Positions 36,442 to 46,484 are shown, counted from the stretch's first letter. The stretch is 64,000 bases of DNA from Nocardioides marinus (GCA_019801415.1 JAHVJD010000001.1:62001-126000), one strand, 5' to 3'. A program made the numbers and translations. The notes: generated from the sequence alone by a model not told the origin.

Positions 36442-37367
36442 GCAGCCTGCAAGCCCCTGGCGCGGTGGTGATGATCCGTCCGCACCATTTCCGCTCCAAC
36501 CCGGAGACCAGCGGAGACAATGCTTTTCAGACGCTTGCGCGCAACGATGAAAGTGCGACCGGGATCCAAGCCCTGGCCGAGTTCGACCAGGCGGTGGCAG
36601 CCTTGCGTGAAGCCGGGGTGACCGTTCACGTCTTTGACGACGAAGGCACCGAAACCCCGGACAGCGTGTTTCCGAACAACTGGTTCTCCACCCATGCCGG
36701 CGGCCATATCGCGATCTACCCGATGTTCGCGCCGAACCGCCGCAAGGAGCGGCGCTGGGACGTGATCGAGATGCTGAAACGCGACTACCGCGTGCAGGAC
36801 GTGATCGACTATTCCGGCCTGGAACAGGACGGGCTTGCGCTGGAGGGCACCGGCGCCATGGTGCTCGACCACATCGGCCGCATTGCCTACACGGTGAAAT
36901 CCAACCGCGCCGACCCGGTGCTGCTGGAGCGTTTCTGCACCCACTTCAACTTCGAACCCATGGTGTTCGAGGCCAAGGACGCGCAGGGCCGCGACGTCTA
37001 TCACACCAACGTTCTGATGGGCATTGGCACCGAATACGCGCTGATCTGCCTTTCGATGCTGCCCGACGCACAACGCCGGGCCGAGGTCGCCGCGCGGCTG
37101 GAGGAGACCGGCCGCGAGGTGATCGACCTCACCCCCGAACAGATCGCTGCCTTCGCCGGCAATGCGCTGGAGCTCACCGGCAGACAGCGGCTGCTGGCGC
37201 TGTCCGCCCGCGCAGTTGAGGCGCTGAGGCCGGACCAGATCGCCGTGATCGAGCGCAGCGCCGAGCTGCTGCCGCTCTCCATCCCCACCATTGAAACCGC
37301 AGGCGGGTCGGTGCGCTGCATGTTGGCAGGCATCCACCTCAGCCCCCGTGAAAGGAAGACAGCATGA
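36438..37367 (+). CDS. ctlX: Amidinotransferase-fold hydrolase, citrulline utilization type (CtlX)
   Basis: 309 residues of the guanidine-modifying superfamily. SVFPNNWFSTHAGGHIAIYPMFAPNRRKERR is the signature I associate with CtlX, and GGSVRCMLAGIH near the C-terminus supplies the catalytic cysteine. Known members convert citrulline to ornithine, releasing ammonia and carbon dioxide, although some homologues are annotated as arginine deiminase-like. Placed between arginase and ornithine cyclodeaminase with 4-bp overlaps on both sides, it would direct citrulline into the same ornithine pool. Confidence 0.8.
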   Translation: MSSLQAPGAVVMIRPHHFRSNPETSGDNAFQTLARNDESATGIQALAEFDQAVAALREAGVTVHVFDDEGTETPDSVFPNNWFSTHAGGHIAIYPMFAPNRRKERRWDVIEMLKRDYRVQDVIDYSGLEQDGLALEGTGAMVLDHIGRIAYTVKSNRADPVLLERFCTHFNFEPMVFEAKDAQGRDVYHTNVLMGIGTEYALICLSMLPDAQRRAEVAARLEETGREVIDLTPEQIAAFAGNALELTGRQRLLALSARAVEALRPDQIAVIERSAELLPLSIPTIETAGGSVRCMLAGIHLSPRERKTA

Positions 37368-38410
37368 CCCAACCTTCGGACAAGGCTTTGGTGCCTTTTG
37401 TAAGCGTCGACAATATGATGCGTCTTATTCATCACGTTGGGATCGAACAGATGCTGCGTGATCTGGCCGACTACGTGGAGGCCGATTTCAAGCGCTGGGA
37501 GCTTTTCGACAAGACCCCGCGCGTTGCCAGCCACTCGGATGTTGGCGTGATCGAGCTGATGCCGACGTCGGATGGCGAAGCTTATGGCTTCAAATACGTA
37601 AACGGCCACCCGAAGAACACTTCGGAAGGCCTGCAGACCGTCACCGCCTTCGGCCTGCTGGCGGACGTCTACACCGGGTACCCGGTGCTGCTGACCGAGA
37701 TGACCATGCTGACCGCGCTGCGCACCGCCGCGACATCAGCCATGGCCGCCAAGTATCTGGCCCCGAAAGGCTCGGACACGATGGCGATGATCGGCAATGG
37801 CGCACAGTCGGAATTCCAGACGCTGGCGATGAAGGCTATCATCGGCCTGAAATCCGTACGTCTGTACGACAAGGATCCGGCCGCGACGGAGAAATGCGCC
37901 CGCAACCTGCAAGGGCTCGGGATCGAGGTGGTTTCCTGCAAAACCCCGGAAGAAGCCATCGAGGGCGCGCAGATCCTGACCACCTGCACCGCCGACAAGC
38001 AATATGCCACCATCCTGACCGACAACATGGTCGGCAGCGGCGTACACATCAACGCGATCGGCGGCGACTGCCCGGGCAAGACCGAGCTGGCAGCCGGTAT
38101 CCTGACGCGTTCGGACGTCTTCGTTGAATACCCGCCGCAAACGCGCATCGAAGGTGAGATCCAGCAGATGCCCGAGGATTTCCCGGTGACCGAACTCTGG
38201 GAAGTGATCACCGGCAACAAGCCCGGCCGCAACAGCGATCGGCAGATCACCCTGTTCGACAGCGTTGGCTTCGCCATCGAGGATTTCTCGGCGCTCCGCT
38301 ACATCCGCGATCGCATCAAGGATACCGACTACTTCATCGATCTGGACATGCTGGCCGACCCCGACGATCCGCGCGATCTCTTCGGCATGCTGCAACGGGC
38401 CAAGGGTTAA
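37364..38410 (+). CDS. ocd: Ornithine cyclodeaminase
   Basis: 348 residues of the mu-crystallin/OCD family. It contains the NAD-binding segment MAMIGNGAQSEFQTLAMKAI and the substrate region LTALRTAATSAMAAKYLAPKGS; NAIGGDCPGKTEL carries a catalytic aspartate. It converts ornithine directly to proline and ammonia, completing arginine or citrulline to proline conversion. Last gene of the operon, followed by a terminator at 38452. Confidence 0.92.
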   Translation: MTQPSDKALVPFVSVDNMMRLIHHVGIEQMLRDLADYVEADFKRWELFDKTPRVASHSDVGVIELMPTSDGEAYGFKYVNGHPKNTSEGLQTVTAFGLLADVYTGYPVLLTEMTMLTALRTAATSAMAAKYLAPKGSDTMAMIGNGAQSEFQTLAMKAIIGLKSVRLYDKDPAATEKCARNLQGLGIEVVSCKTPEEAIEGAQILTTCTADKQYATILTDNMVGSGVHINAIGGDCPGKTELAAGILTRSDVFVEYPPQTRIEGEIQQMPEDFPVTELWEVITGNKPGRNSDRQITLFDSVGFAIEDFSALRYIRDRIKDTDYFIDLDMLADPDDPRDLFGMLQRAKG

Positions 38411-38451
38411 CCTTAGAAACCCGCCCTTAGCCACTGTTTTACAAAAAGAAA

Positions 38452-38479
38452 TGGCCCCCGCTGCACGCAGTGGGGGCCA
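38452..38479. terminator. terminator after ornithine cyclodeaminase
   Basis: TGGCCCCCGCTG / CAGTGGGGGCCA with one mismatched pair and a four-base CACG loop, followed by a GTTTTC tail. It is convergent with nrdJ and may serve both. Confidence 0.75.
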
Positions 38480-38653
38480 GTTTTCACTGATCAGGTTCCT
38501 TCGTTGACTGCCCGTGTCCTATTCTTGCCTGGACCATCTCAGCGTTCAGGACAGGCGCACCGGTCCCGGATTAACATGGAAACTTGTAAAACACAGGCTT
38601 CCCCAAGCCCCCGCGACACACATTGATTGGAACAGTGCCGCGGAGGCGATTTA

Positions 38654-41600
38654 TCAGCTACAGCCGGACGTACCGCCGCAGGTGTTGCATTTCATGCAGG
38701 TGCCGTTACGCACCAATGTGTAGTTTCCGCATTCGCCGCAGGCTTCGCCTTCATAGCCTTGCATTTTTGCCTTGGTGCGTGCGTCCATGCCGCTCGCAGC
38801 CGGTGAGGCGGAATCCGCGACTTCCGGGACCAGCGATTGCAGCGCCGCGATGGGATCGGTGCCTTGGGCCTGCCCGTCAGTCTGGCCGCCTTGCAAGACC
38901 ACCAGCTCCTGCGGCAGACGCTTGCGCAGGTACCCCGTGGAGGAAATCTGCTTCAGGACTTCGAGAGACCGCGTTGCCGCGTTTTCGCTGAGCTCGGCCA
39001 GGTTGGAGACCCCCTCTTCCTCGCCGCGCCCCAGATCGTCAAAGGTGGCGCCTTCCGGCTTGACGTGCGCCAGATCGGTGCGATCCAGGTAGCTGACCGC
39101 CAATTCGCGGAACACGTAATCAAGGATCGAGGTCGCGTTCTTGATCGAGTCATTGCCCTGTACCATGCCGGCCGGTTCGAACTTGGTGAAGGTGAAGGCA
39201 TCCACGAATTCTTCCAGCGGCACGCCGTATTGCAGGCCGACAGAGACCGCGATGGCGAAGTTGTTCATCATCGCCCGGAAGCCAGCGCCTTCCTTGTGCA
39301 TGTCGATGAAGATCTCGCCGAGGGTGCCGTCCTCGTACTCCCCGGTGCGCAGATAGACCTTGTGGCCCCCGACAACCGCCTTCTGGGTATACCCCTTGCG
39401 GCGTTGCGGCATCTTCTCACGGTGGCTGCGAACCAGCTCCTTGACCACCACCTTCTCGACCACTTTTTCGGCCAGTGTGGCAGCCTTCTCCCGCGTCGAG
39501 CCGCTCTCCAAAATCTCCGCGGCTTCGTCGTCATCCTCGACCAGGGCCGCGGCCAGCGGCTGGCTCAACTTGGAACCGTCGCGATAGAGCGCGTTGGCCT
39601 TGATGCCGAGGCTCCAGCTCAGCTCATAGGCTTTCTGGCAGTCCTCGATCGTGGCCGAGTTGGGCATGTTGATGGTCTTGGAGATCGCCCCGGAGATGAA
39701 GCTTTGGGCCGCGGCCATCATGTAGATATGGCTATCAACACTCAGGAAACGCTTGCCTTTTTTGCCGCAGGGGTTGGCGCAATCGAAGATCGGGTAATGC
39801 TCTTCCTTCAGATGTGGCGCGCCTTCCAGCGTCATGGTTCCACATACGTGGTCATTCGCGGCATCAATATCTGCCTTGCTGAACCCCAGATGACGCAGCA
39901 GGTCAAAAGTGGGATCATTCAGTTTCGGTCCGGGAATGCCCAGCACGCCGGTGCAGAAGTCCTCTCCCAAAGTCCATTGGTTGAACACAAAGCGGATGTC
40001 GAAGGCCGTCTCGAGGGCGGCGTCCACCTTGGCCAGTTCGTTGGGCCCAAAGCCGTGACCCGCCAGAGAGGTGTGGTTGATCGCAGGCGCGTTTCCGATC
40101 GAGCCATGGCCGACGGCGTAGGAGACGATCTCCTGGATCTGCGCCGAACTGTAGCCCAGTTTCTCCAGCGCAGCCGGGACCGAGCGGTTGATGATCTTGA
40201 AGTAACCACCGCCCGCCAGCTTCTTGAACTTGACCAGTGCGAAATCCGGCTCGATGCCCGTAGTGTCGCAATCCATCACGAGACCGATGGTTCCCGTGGG
40301 TGCGATCACGGTGGTTTGCGCGTTGCGGTAGCCGTGCTTTTCGCCCAGTTCCAATGCCTCGTCCCAGGCGCTGGCGGCCAGATCCGTCAGCAGTACATCC
40401 GGGCAATTGGCGATATCCAGCGGCACCGGCTTGACCGACAGGCCTTCGTACCCTTCGGCGTTGCCCTTTGCAGCGGTGCGGTGATTGCGGATCACCCGCA
40501 GCATATGATCGGCGTTCTTTGCATAACCCGGGAACGGGCCGAGCTCCGATGCGATCTCTGCCGAGGTCGCATAGGCCACACCGGTCATCAGCGCCGTCAG
40601 CGCGCCACACAGCGCCCGCCCCTCGTCCGAGTCGTAGCTGTAGCCCATATTCATCAACAGGCCGCCGATGTTTGCAAAGCCGAGCCCCAGCGTGCGGAAG
40701 TCAAAGGACCGCTGCGCGATTTCCTTGGACGGGAACTGGGCCATCATGACCGAGATTTCCAGGGTCAGCGTCCACAGGCGACACGCGTGCATGTAATCGT
40801 CAGCCTGGAACTGCCCGTCCTTCAGGAAGCTCAAAAGGTTCAGAGAGGCGAGGTTGCACGCGGTGTCATCCAGGAACATGTATTCCGAACAAGGGTTTGA
40901 ACCGCGAATTTCACCGTCTTCCGGGCACGTATGCCATTCGTTCACAGTGTCGTGGAACTGAATGCCCGGATCTGCACAGGCCCAGGCCGCGTGCCCCACC
41001 TTCTCCCACAGGTCACGCGCCTTGACCACTTTGGCCACTTCGCCGTCGGTGCGGTTTACCAGCTCCCAGTCCGCATCTTTTTCCACGGCGTGCAGAAACG
41101 CGTTGGTGACCCGGATCGAGTTGTTGGAGTTCTGCCCCGAAACGGAGTTGTAAGCCTCGGAGTCCCAGTCCGTGTCATAGGTCGGGAACTCGATCGAGGT
41201 GTGACCTTGCTTGGCGTAATCCAGCACCCGCTTGATGTAGGTCTCGGGGATGGCAACCTTCTTGGCTTCGCGGATTGCCTTTTTTAGCCCCTCGTTGACA
41301 GCAGGATCGTAGGCGTCCGCTTCAGCGCCGTCCCAGCTCCGGATCGCCTCGAAGATACCGTTCAGCATCTTCTCGTGCATTTTGGACCCGGCCACGATCG
41401 ACGCGACCTTCTGCTCCTCGAGCACCTTCCACTGGATGAAATCTTCGATATCCGGGTGATCCGCATCGACGATGACCATCTTCGCCGCCCGCCGCGTGGT
41501 ACCACCGGACTTGATCGCGCCCGCAGCGCGATCGCCAATTTTCAAAAAGCCCATCAGGCCGGAAGACCGCCCGCCGCCGGAGAGAGGCTCGCCCTCGGCA

Positions 41601-42292
41601 CGCAGGTGGGAAAAGTTCGTTCCGGTGCCCGAGCCATATTTGAACAGCCGCGCCTCACGCACCCAGAGGTCCATGATGCCGCCATCCTTGACCAGATCGT
41701 CGGACACCGACTGGATGAAGCAGGCATGCGGCTGCGGGTGCTCGTAGGCGCTGTCGGACTTGGTCAGCTCACCCGTCTTGTAGTCGACGTAATAATGCCC
41801 CTGGGCCGGGCCGTCGATGCCGTAGGCCCAATGCAGGCCGGTGTTGAACCACTGCGGCGAATTCGGGGCCGATCGCTGCGTGGCGAGCATATAGCGCATC
41901 TCGTCGTAGTAGGCGCGCGCATCTTCTTCCGAGGAGAAATACCCCCCCTTCCAGCCCCAATAGGCCCATGCCCCCGCCAGGCGGTCGAACACCTGCTTGG
42001 AGGAAGTTTCACTGCCAAAGCTGGCGCCCTGTGCCGGAACCGAACGCCAGAGGAACTCCGGCACGCCCTTTTCGCGAACCTTTTTCAGCTTCGACGGCAC
42101 GCCAGCCTTGCGGAAGTACTTCTGCGCGATGACGTCGCTGGCGACCTGGCTCCAGCTTTCGGGGATTTCGATATTTTCGAGCCTGAAGACGATCGTCCCA
42201 TCGGGGTTCCGGATTTCCGAGGTCGCGGAAACAAAGCCGAGATCCGCATATGCATCCTGCCCGGCCTTGGTGAATTTGCGTTCGATCTTCAT
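38654..42292 (-). CDS. nrdJ: Vitamin B12-dependent (class II) ribonucleotide reductase
   Basis: 1212 residues, the long NrdJ form. Features include the [22 protein letters not shown] active-site region, the VIAPTGTIG motif, a TSCPD domain (about residues 1020-1110, [22 protein letters not shown]) and a C-terminal zinc-ribbon with [23 protein letters not shown] plus the redox-active final cysteine pair. It reduces ribonucleotides using adenosylcobalamin and does not need oxygen. I start at MKIERKFT (42292), preceded by AGGGG; a longer frame begins 11 codons upstream. No B12 riboswitch was recognised upstream. Confidence 0.96.
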   Translation of the reverse strand: MKIERKFTKAGQDAYADLGFVSATSEIRNPDGTIVFRLENIEIPESWSQVASDVIAQKYFRKAGVPSKLKKVREKGVPEFLWRSVPAQGASFGSETSSKQVFDRLAGAWAYWGWKGGYFSSEEDARAYYDEMRYMLATQRSAPNSPQWFNTGLHWAYGIDGPAQGHYYVDYKTGELTKSDSAYEHPQPHACFIQSVSDDLVKDGGIMDLWVREARLFKYGSGTGTNFSHLRAEGEPLSGGGRSSGLMGFLKIGDRAAGAIKSGGTTRRAAKMVIVDADHPDIEDFIQWKVLEEQKVASIVAGSKMHEKMLNGIFEAIRSWDGAEADAYDPAVNEGLKKAIREAKKVAIPETYIKRVLDYAKQGHTSIEFPTYDTDWDSEAYNSVSGQNSNNSIRVTNAFLHAVEKDADWELVNRTDGEVAKVVKARDLWEKVGHAAWACADPGIQFHDTVNEWHTCPEDGEIRGSNPCSEYMFLDDTACNLASLNLLSFLKDGQFQADDYMHACRLWTLTLEISVMMAQFPSKEIAQRSFDFRTLGLGFANIGGLLMNMGYSYDSDEGRALCGALTALMTGVAYATSAEIASELGPFPGYAKNADHMLRVIRNHRTAAKGNAEGYEGLSVKPVPLDIANCPDVLLTDLAASAWDEALELGEKHGYRNAQTTVIAPTGTIGLVMDCDTTGIEPDFALVKFKKLAGGGYFKIINRSVPAALEKLGYSSAQIQEIVSYAVGHGSIGNAPAINHTSLAGHGFGPNELAKVDAALETAFDIRFVFNQWTLGEDFCTGVLGIPGPKLNDPTFDLLRHLGFSKADIDAANDHVCGTMTLEGAPHLKEEHYPIFDCANPCGKKGKRFLSVDSHIYMMAAAQSFISGAISKTINMPNSATIEDCQKAYELSWSLGIKANALYRDGSKLSQPLAAALVEDDDEAAEILESGSTREKAATLAEKVVEKVVVKELVRSHREKMPQRRKGYTQKAVVGGHKVYLRTGEYEDGTLGEIFIDMHKEGAGFRAMMNNFAIAVSVGLQYGVPLEEFVDAFTFTKFEPAGMVQGNDSIKNATSILDYVFRELAVSYLDRTDLAHVKPEGATFDDLGRGEEEGVSNLAELSENAATRSLEVLKQISSTGYLRKRLPQELVVLQGGQTDGQAQGTDPIAALQSLVPEVADSASPAASGMDARTKAKMQGYEGEACGECGNYTLVRNGTCMKCNTCGGTSGCS

Positions 42293-42852
42293 GCTCTGCC
42301 CCTTTGTCAAGCACTGGTCATTCACGTGTTACGGTGCCCCCAGCACCCGTTAACACCGGCCACCCAAAGCAGAATCCAACTCCTCACCACGACATGGCGC
42401 GTCCAAGACCTGCGAGGGCCAGACCAGATAGGTTGTCTGCTGTTATCAGCGTTGTTGCCGCGGCAATTAACCCCACCAGATTTAGTGCCAGTGCAACCGG
42501 TAAACACAATTTGACGTATTCCACCATAAAGGGTCAACGCAAAATTTACGCCTTTGAGGCCATCTTTGCTGTTGACGCTCTCAGCCGCATCGAGGGTCGC
42601 CGAAGCTGCGACGATTCATCCACAGATCGACACCAGAGCGGGGATGCAGGCGGTCGATCGAAGGAAGCCGTATTTCTTCCATCCGCCTAACAACTTGTCC
42701 GGAGCGCGTCAAATCCGTCCGCCTGCCCGCCAGGTGTGACCGACCGGAAATTGCCCGTTTGGGTCGCGAAGATGCGGTGGCGTAGATTTTACGCTGGCAC
42801 CTCTTTGGTTTGACGATCGCGAATTTGAAGATGGCCGCTCGCGCCGCGCAAT

Positions 42853-42870
42853 TGACGCCTTCTGGCGTCA
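42853..42870. repeat. perfect inverted repeat upstream of the phased array
   Basis: TGACGCC, four bases, GGCGTCA. No T-run follows on either side, so it is unlikely to be a terminator. It ends five bases before the TTAA array. Confidence 0.5.
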
Positions 42871-42875
42871 GCCGG

Positions 42876-42912
42876 TTAACAAACCCCTAACAAGGGGTTA
42901 ACAACCCCTTAA
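42876..42912. promoter_or_regulatory. phased array of CtrA-like half-sites (11-bp tandem repeat)
   Basis: Four half-sites, TTAA at 42876, CTAA at 42887, TTAA at 42898 and TTAA at 42909, each exactly 11 bp apart, forming an imperfect 11-bp tandem repeat of the form YTAACAA plus four C or G. The last pair is a perfect TTAA-N7-TTAA CtrA consensus. The array may bind several CtrA dimers on one DNA face. Which gene it controls is unclear: nrdJ starts 584 bases away and tRNA-Pro about 100 bases to the other side. Confidence 0.5.
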
Positions 42913-43012
42913 CACCACCGCGCCGTTACACAGTGCACCTGGGCAGCAACAGAATCAGCCTGCCCGCCCCGAGAAAGGTGCAAACAAGCGATCTGATCAT
43001 TTTGATGATAAG

Positions 43013-43089
43013 TGGTCGGGGCGGCGAGATTCGAACTCACGACCCCCTGTACCCAAAACAGGTGCGCTACCAGACTGCGCCACGCCCCG
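43013..43089 (-). tRNA. tRNA-Pro (anticodon TGG)
   Basis: 77 bases with an encoded CCA. Acceptor stem CGGGGCG / CGCCCCG, anticodon loop TTTTGGG giving TGG, and T-loop GTTCGAATC are all readable on the minus strand. Confidence 0.95.
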
Positions 43090-43132
43090 GACCGTGCGCT
43101 TTCCTATATCCGCCTGACTGATTTGAAAAGCC

Positions 43133-43612
43133 CTAACAGGGCCAAACTGCGCTATCTTGCGAAAAAATTTCGTGTTGCATCTGGCTGCCGACGGCAATGC
43201 CATAGCGACGCGCAAGCCCGGCGTTGATCTCCAGGACCGCAAACACCTCATTGCCACCATGTATCGGCGTCAGATCGCCGGGAACCGCGTCTTCGTGCAC
43301 GCGCGTGACCCGCCCCTGCCTGTCCATAAAGATCAGATCCAGCGGGATCAGCGTGTTCTTCATCCAGAAGGCCACGGGCTGTGGGCGGTCGTACACGAAC
43401 AACATCCCTGCCCCGCGAGGCAAGGTCTCGCGAAACATCAGCCCACGGGCACGCTCGGTCTCGGTGTCTGCGAGTTCAACGATGAACGAGGTCTGCCCCC
43501 AATCGCCCCGCAGCTGCACCTTATCGGCGGTGCAGCCTGCGAAGGTGGGTACGGCGGCGACGCTCAGGAGCGCTGCAACGGCCATGCTGAGCAAAGCGCG
43601 CCGCAGCCCCAT
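43133..43612 (-). CDS. DUF192-family secreted protein
   Basis: 159 residues. An N-terminal signal peptide (ALLSMAVAALLSVAAVPTFAGC) is followed by the DUF192 core: ETERARGLMFRETLPRGAGMLFVYDRPQPVAFWMKNTLIPLDLIFMD and VFAVLEINAGLARRYGI. The fold is known from structural genomics, but the function is unknown. The start lies 4 bp after the stop of the double cold-shock gene, so the two are probably co-transcribed. The cysteine after the signal suggests possible lipidation, although the preceding residues (FAG) fit only loosely. Confidence 0.85.
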   Translation of the reverse strand: MGLRRALLSMAVAALLSVAAVPTFAGCTADKVQLRGDWGQTSFIVELADTETERARGLMFRETLPRGAGMLFVYDRPQPVAFWMKNTLIPLDLIFMDRQGRVTRVHEDAVPGDLTPIHGGNEVFAVLEINAGLARRYGIAVGSQMQHEIFSQDSAVWPC

Positions 43613-43616
43613 AGCG

Positions 43617-44156
43617 TCAGTCCCGCGTGTCCGAGGACAGCGCGGCTTCCCACGCCAGAACTTCCACGGCCATCCGACCGCGTTTGCCGTCGATGACGCG
43701 CATAGCCAGCGCCTCACCCGGTTGCAGGTCCGCGAGGCCCGACTGGCGGAGCACTTCGACGTGCAGGAACACGTCTTCGTCCCGGCCAAAGACATTGGCA
43801 AAGCCGAACCCCTTGCCCTTGTCGAACCACTTGACCCGTGCAGGCTCCAGCGGCTCATCGCGCAGGCTGCTCATATCAAGATCGGCAAAATCGCTGAGCA
43901 CCGGCGTGTCGCTGCGCTCGGGCGGCTGGATCGACAGAACCTCGACCGCTTGCACGCCGCGACCGGTCTGATGGGTCACCACTTCGATGCGGGCGCCGTC
44001 TGCCACCGAGCTTTGTCCGAAATTACGCAAGACATTTACATGCAGCAGAATATCCGGGCCGCTCTCGTCGGAAACCACGAACCCATAGCCCTTGGCCGGG
44101 TCGAACCACTTCACCAGCCCTTGTACCTGCTGCAAGCTGCTGAGATCTTCTGCCAC
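43617..44156 (-). CDS. Protein with two cold-shock domains
   Basis: 179 residues with two cold-shock domains. Domain 1 (about 12-76) has GLVKWFDPAKGYGFVVSDE and DILLHVNVLRNFG; domain 2 (about 108-172) has ARVKWFDKGKGFGFANVFG and DVFLHVEVLRQSG. Both retain RNP-like aromatic nucleic-acid-binding motifs. An acidic linker separates them. Most CspA proteins are about 70 residues with one domain, and the double form is typical of alphaproteobacteria. It probably acts as an RNA chaperone. The upstream 130 bases are AT-rich and should hold its promoter. Confidence 0.92.
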   Translation of the reverse strand: MAEDLSSLQQVQGLVKWFDPAKGYGFVVSDESGPDILLHVNVLRNFGQSSVADGARIEVVTHQTGRGVQAVEVLSIQPPERSDTPVLSDFADLDMSSLRDEPLEPARVKWFDKGKGFGFANVFGRDEDVFLHVEVLRQSGLADLQPGEALAMRVIDGKRGRMAVEVLAWEAALSSDTRD

Positions 44157-44288
44157 TTAATGTTCCCACATATTTTTTATATTTTGACGCTGATCAGATG
44201 CGCGATTCTGACATTGGAGTTCAAGTTAAAAAGTCTTGAAATTGTCACGAATTCGCTATTGACCCACGGTTAACATTGGTTAATCCGA

Positions 44289-44894
44289 TCAAGGATTCAA
44301 GCGGACAACCTCCCAATTCGCCGATAACTCCGTACGTCGCCAGCGAAAACGATCATGCAGCCGGAAGGCGCCATCGGCCCAAAACTCGATTTCCAGCGGT
44401 GCCAAACGATAGCCCCCCCAGAACGGCGGACGCGCGGGGTTTGGCCCCTGTTTTGCCGTTACCTTGGCAACTTCGGCCAGCAGGGCCGCACGGCTTTCAA
44501 GCGGCTGCGATTGCTGCGAGGCCCAGGCCCCCAGCCGACTTTTGAGTGATCGTGACCGAAAATATTCATCTGCCTTGGCCCCGTCCTCGCGGCTGATCAG
44601 GCCGCGAACACGGATCTGGCGACGCAGGGTCTTCCAGTGCATCACGAAGGCAGCCTTGCCCGCCTGGTCCAGTTCCCGGGCCTTGGCACTCTGGTAATTG
44701 GTGTAGAAGACAAAGGCGTCATCCTCGATCTCCTTCAACAGAACCATCCGGCTGTTCGGCAGGCCGGTTTCATCAACCGTGGCAAGCGCAATGGCGTTGG
44801 GATCGTTCGGTTCGCTGGTTTCCGCTTCGGCCAGCCAGGCCCGCGCGATGGCAAAAGGATCATCGCCTGCAAAAATTCCGGATCGGTCTGACAT
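44289..44894 (-). CDS. pdxH: Pyridoxamine 5'-phosphate oxidase
   Basis: 201 residues, standard length. It has FMN-binding and substrate motifs: [41 protein letters not shown] and the C-terminal DRFRWRRTE with the usual arginine, glutamate and tryptophan pattern. It makes pyridoxal 5'-phosphate from the pyridoxine or pyridoxamine phosphate forms. It is divergent from fabI. Cytoplasmic homodimer in known cases. Confidence 0.93.
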   Translation of the reverse strand: MSDRSGIFAGDDPFAIARAWLAEAETSEPNDPNAIALATVDETGLPNSRMVLLKEIEDDAFVFYTNYQSAKARELDQAGKAAFVMHWKTLRRQIRVRGLISREDGAKADEYFRSRSLKSRLGAWASQQSQPLESRAALLAEVAKVTAKQGPNPARPPFWGGYRLAPLEIEFWADGAFRLHDRFRWRRTELSANWEVVRLNP

Positions 44895-45028
44895 CGGACA
44901 CCTCGGTTGAACTTTTCCCGCAACCTATGCAGCTTCCCGCCCCTCGACAAGGCCGTGAAGGCTTGATGCGGTGCGCCCGGCATATTAAACACCGCCTAAT
45001 TCAATAGAACACAGGCGGAGTACCCTGC

Positions 45029-45832
45029 ATGTCTAGTCAACTGATGGCCGGTAAACGCGGCCTCATCATGGGCCTGGCCAACGACAAATCGATTGCCTGG
45101 GGCATCGCCAAAGCTTGCGCCGAGGCCGGTGCTGAGCTGGCGTTTTCCTACCAGGGCGAGGCTCTGAAAAAGCGTGTCGGCCCGCTGGCCGAACAGCTGG
45201 GCAGCGACATCGTCCTGCCGTGTGACGTCTCTGACGAAGGGTCGATCGACGCTTTGTTCGCAGCGCTGGAAGAGAAATGGGGCAAGCTGGACTTCGTGGT
45301 GCACGCCATTGGCTTCTCCGACAAGAACGAACTGCGCGGCCGCTACGTCGACACCACCCGCGGCAACTTCCAGATGACCATGGACATCTCGGTGTATTCC
45401 TTCACCGCCGTTGCCAACCGCGCTGAAAAGATGATGAACGACGGCGGTTCGCTGCTGACGCTGACGTATTACGGCGCAGAGCAGGTGATGCCACATTATA
45501 ATGTGATGGGTGTGGCCAAGGCGGCGCTGGAAGCCTCCGTGAAATACCTGGCCGAGGATCTGGGCAAGGACGGCATCCGCGTCAACGCGATCTCCGCCGG
45601 CCCGATCAAGACGCTGGCCGCATCCGGCATCGGTGATTTCCGCTACATCATGAAGTGGAACGAATACAACTCGCCGCTGCGCCGCAACGTGACCATCGAC
45701 GATGTCGGCAAATCCGCGCTTTACCTGTTGTCCGACCTCAGCTCCGGCGTGACCGGGGAGAACCTGCACGTGGACGCAGGCTATCATGTCGTCGGCATGA
45801 AGGCCGTGGACGCGCCGGATATCACCAAGTAA
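45029..45832 (+). CDS. fabI: Enoyl-[acyl-carrier-protein] reductase (NADH) FabI
   Basis: 267 residues. It is a short-chain dehydrogenase with the FabI-type nucleotide loop MGLANDKSIAWGIA and the catalytic Y157-x6-K164 (YNVMGVAKAAL), and a second tyrosine near 147. It performs the last reductive step of each fatty-acid elongation cycle. It is the triclosan-target class, but resistance-related substitutions cannot be judged here. A GGAG site lies eight bases before the ATG. Confidence 0.95.
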   Translation: MSSQLMAGKRGLIMGLANDKSIAWGIAKACAEAGAELAFSYQGEALKKRVGPLAEQLGSDIVLPCDVSDEGSIDALFAALEEKWGKLDFVVHAIGFSDKNELRGRYVDTTRGNFQMTMDISVYSFTAVANRAEKMMNDGGSLLTLTYYGAEQVMPHYNVMGVAKAALEASVKYLAEDLGKDGIRVNAISAGPIKTLAASGIGDFRYIMKWNEYNSPLRRNVTIDDVGKSALYLLSDLSSGVTGENLHVDAGYHVVGMKAVDAPDITK

Positions 45833-45914
45833 CAAGAAACCAGCCACTCCAGCCTGATCCGGCCGAGCTTCCCGGTTCAGGCACTCTGGCGCGACCTCGC
45901 GGGGAGCAAACACC

Positions 45915-46418
45915 ATGACAGACCGTCTGCCACACGAAAAAGGCTTTCACATCAGCTGGGATCAGATCCACCGCGACAGCCGGGCCCTGGCCTGGCGCCT
46001 CGACGGCCAGGGGCCGAACGGCACCCCCTGGCGCGCCGTTGTGGCGATCACCCGCGGCGGCATGGCGCCCGCGATGATCGTCAGCCGCGAGCTGGACATC
46101 CGCACGGTCGACACCATTTCGGTGAAGTCCTACCACCATCAGGCCCAGGGGGAAGCCGAGGTGCTGAAGGCCCCGGATGCCAAGCTGATGGGCGACGGCG
46201 AGGGCGTGCTGATCATCGATGACCTCGTGGACAGCGGCAAGACGCTGGAGCTTGTGCGCCAGATGTACCCCAAGGCCCATTTCGCCACCGTTTACGCCAA
46301 GCCCAAGGGGCGGCCGATGGTCGATACCTTCATCACGGAAGTGAGCCAGGATACCTGGATCTTCTTCCCATGGGACATGGCGCTGCAATATGTCGAACCC
46401 TACCGCGGCAAGGACTAA
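45915..46418 (+). CDS. gpt: Xanthine (xanthine-guanine) phosphoribosyltransferase
   Basis: 167 residues. The PRPP-binding motif [17 protein letters not shown] is present with the flexible loop ([15 protein letters not shown]). It recovers xanthine, guanine or hypoxanthine to the nucleotide, in the cytoplasm or at the inner membrane. Its coding end is followed by a strong terminator. Preceded by fabI on the same strand, with an 82-base gap. Confidence 0.9.
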   Translation: MTDRLPHEKGFHISWDQIHRDSRALAWRLDGQGPNGTPWRAVVAITRGGMAPAMIVSRELDIRTVDTISVKSYHHQAQGEAEVLKAPDAKLMGDGEGVLIIDDLVDSGKTLELVRQMYPKAHFATVYAKPKGRPMVDTFITEVSQDTWIFFPWDMALQYVEPYRGKD

Positions 46419-46444
46419 CCCCCTGCCCGGCCGACCAACCTGAG

Positions 46445-46484
46445 AACGGGGATGCGCCATCGTGGCGGCATCCCCGTTTTCTTT
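46445..46484 (+). terminator. terminator after gpt
   Basis: AACGGGGATGC / GCATCCCCGTT with an internal GCC/GGC extension to the stem, followed by TTTTCTTTT on the plus strand. Confidence 0.9.

Larger units (their letters stand above)
42293..43012. other. 720-base gene-free region between nrdJ and tRNA-Pro
   Basis: No convincing gene on either strand; short frames are low quality. It holds a perfect inverted repeat at 42853-42870 and an array of phased TTAA-type half-sites at 42876-42912, listed separately. The nrdJ promoter must lie here; I do not see a clear NrdR box. Confidence 0.6.

Noticed and set aside
38837-40900. 687-codon open frame opposite nrdJ
   Set aside because: Antisense of a well-supported enzyme, with no start signal and no family motif.
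42293-42560. B12 riboswitch or NrdR boxes upstream of nrdJ
   Set aside because: No convincing B12-box or paired NrdR boxes found; left unclaimed.
42870-42915. Rho-independent terminator formed by the GGGG/CCCC repeats in the array
   Set aside because: AAGGGGTTAACAACCCCTT can fold, but no T-run follows on either strand and no gene ends nearby; the exact 11-bp phasing of TTAA-type half-sites is the better explanation.
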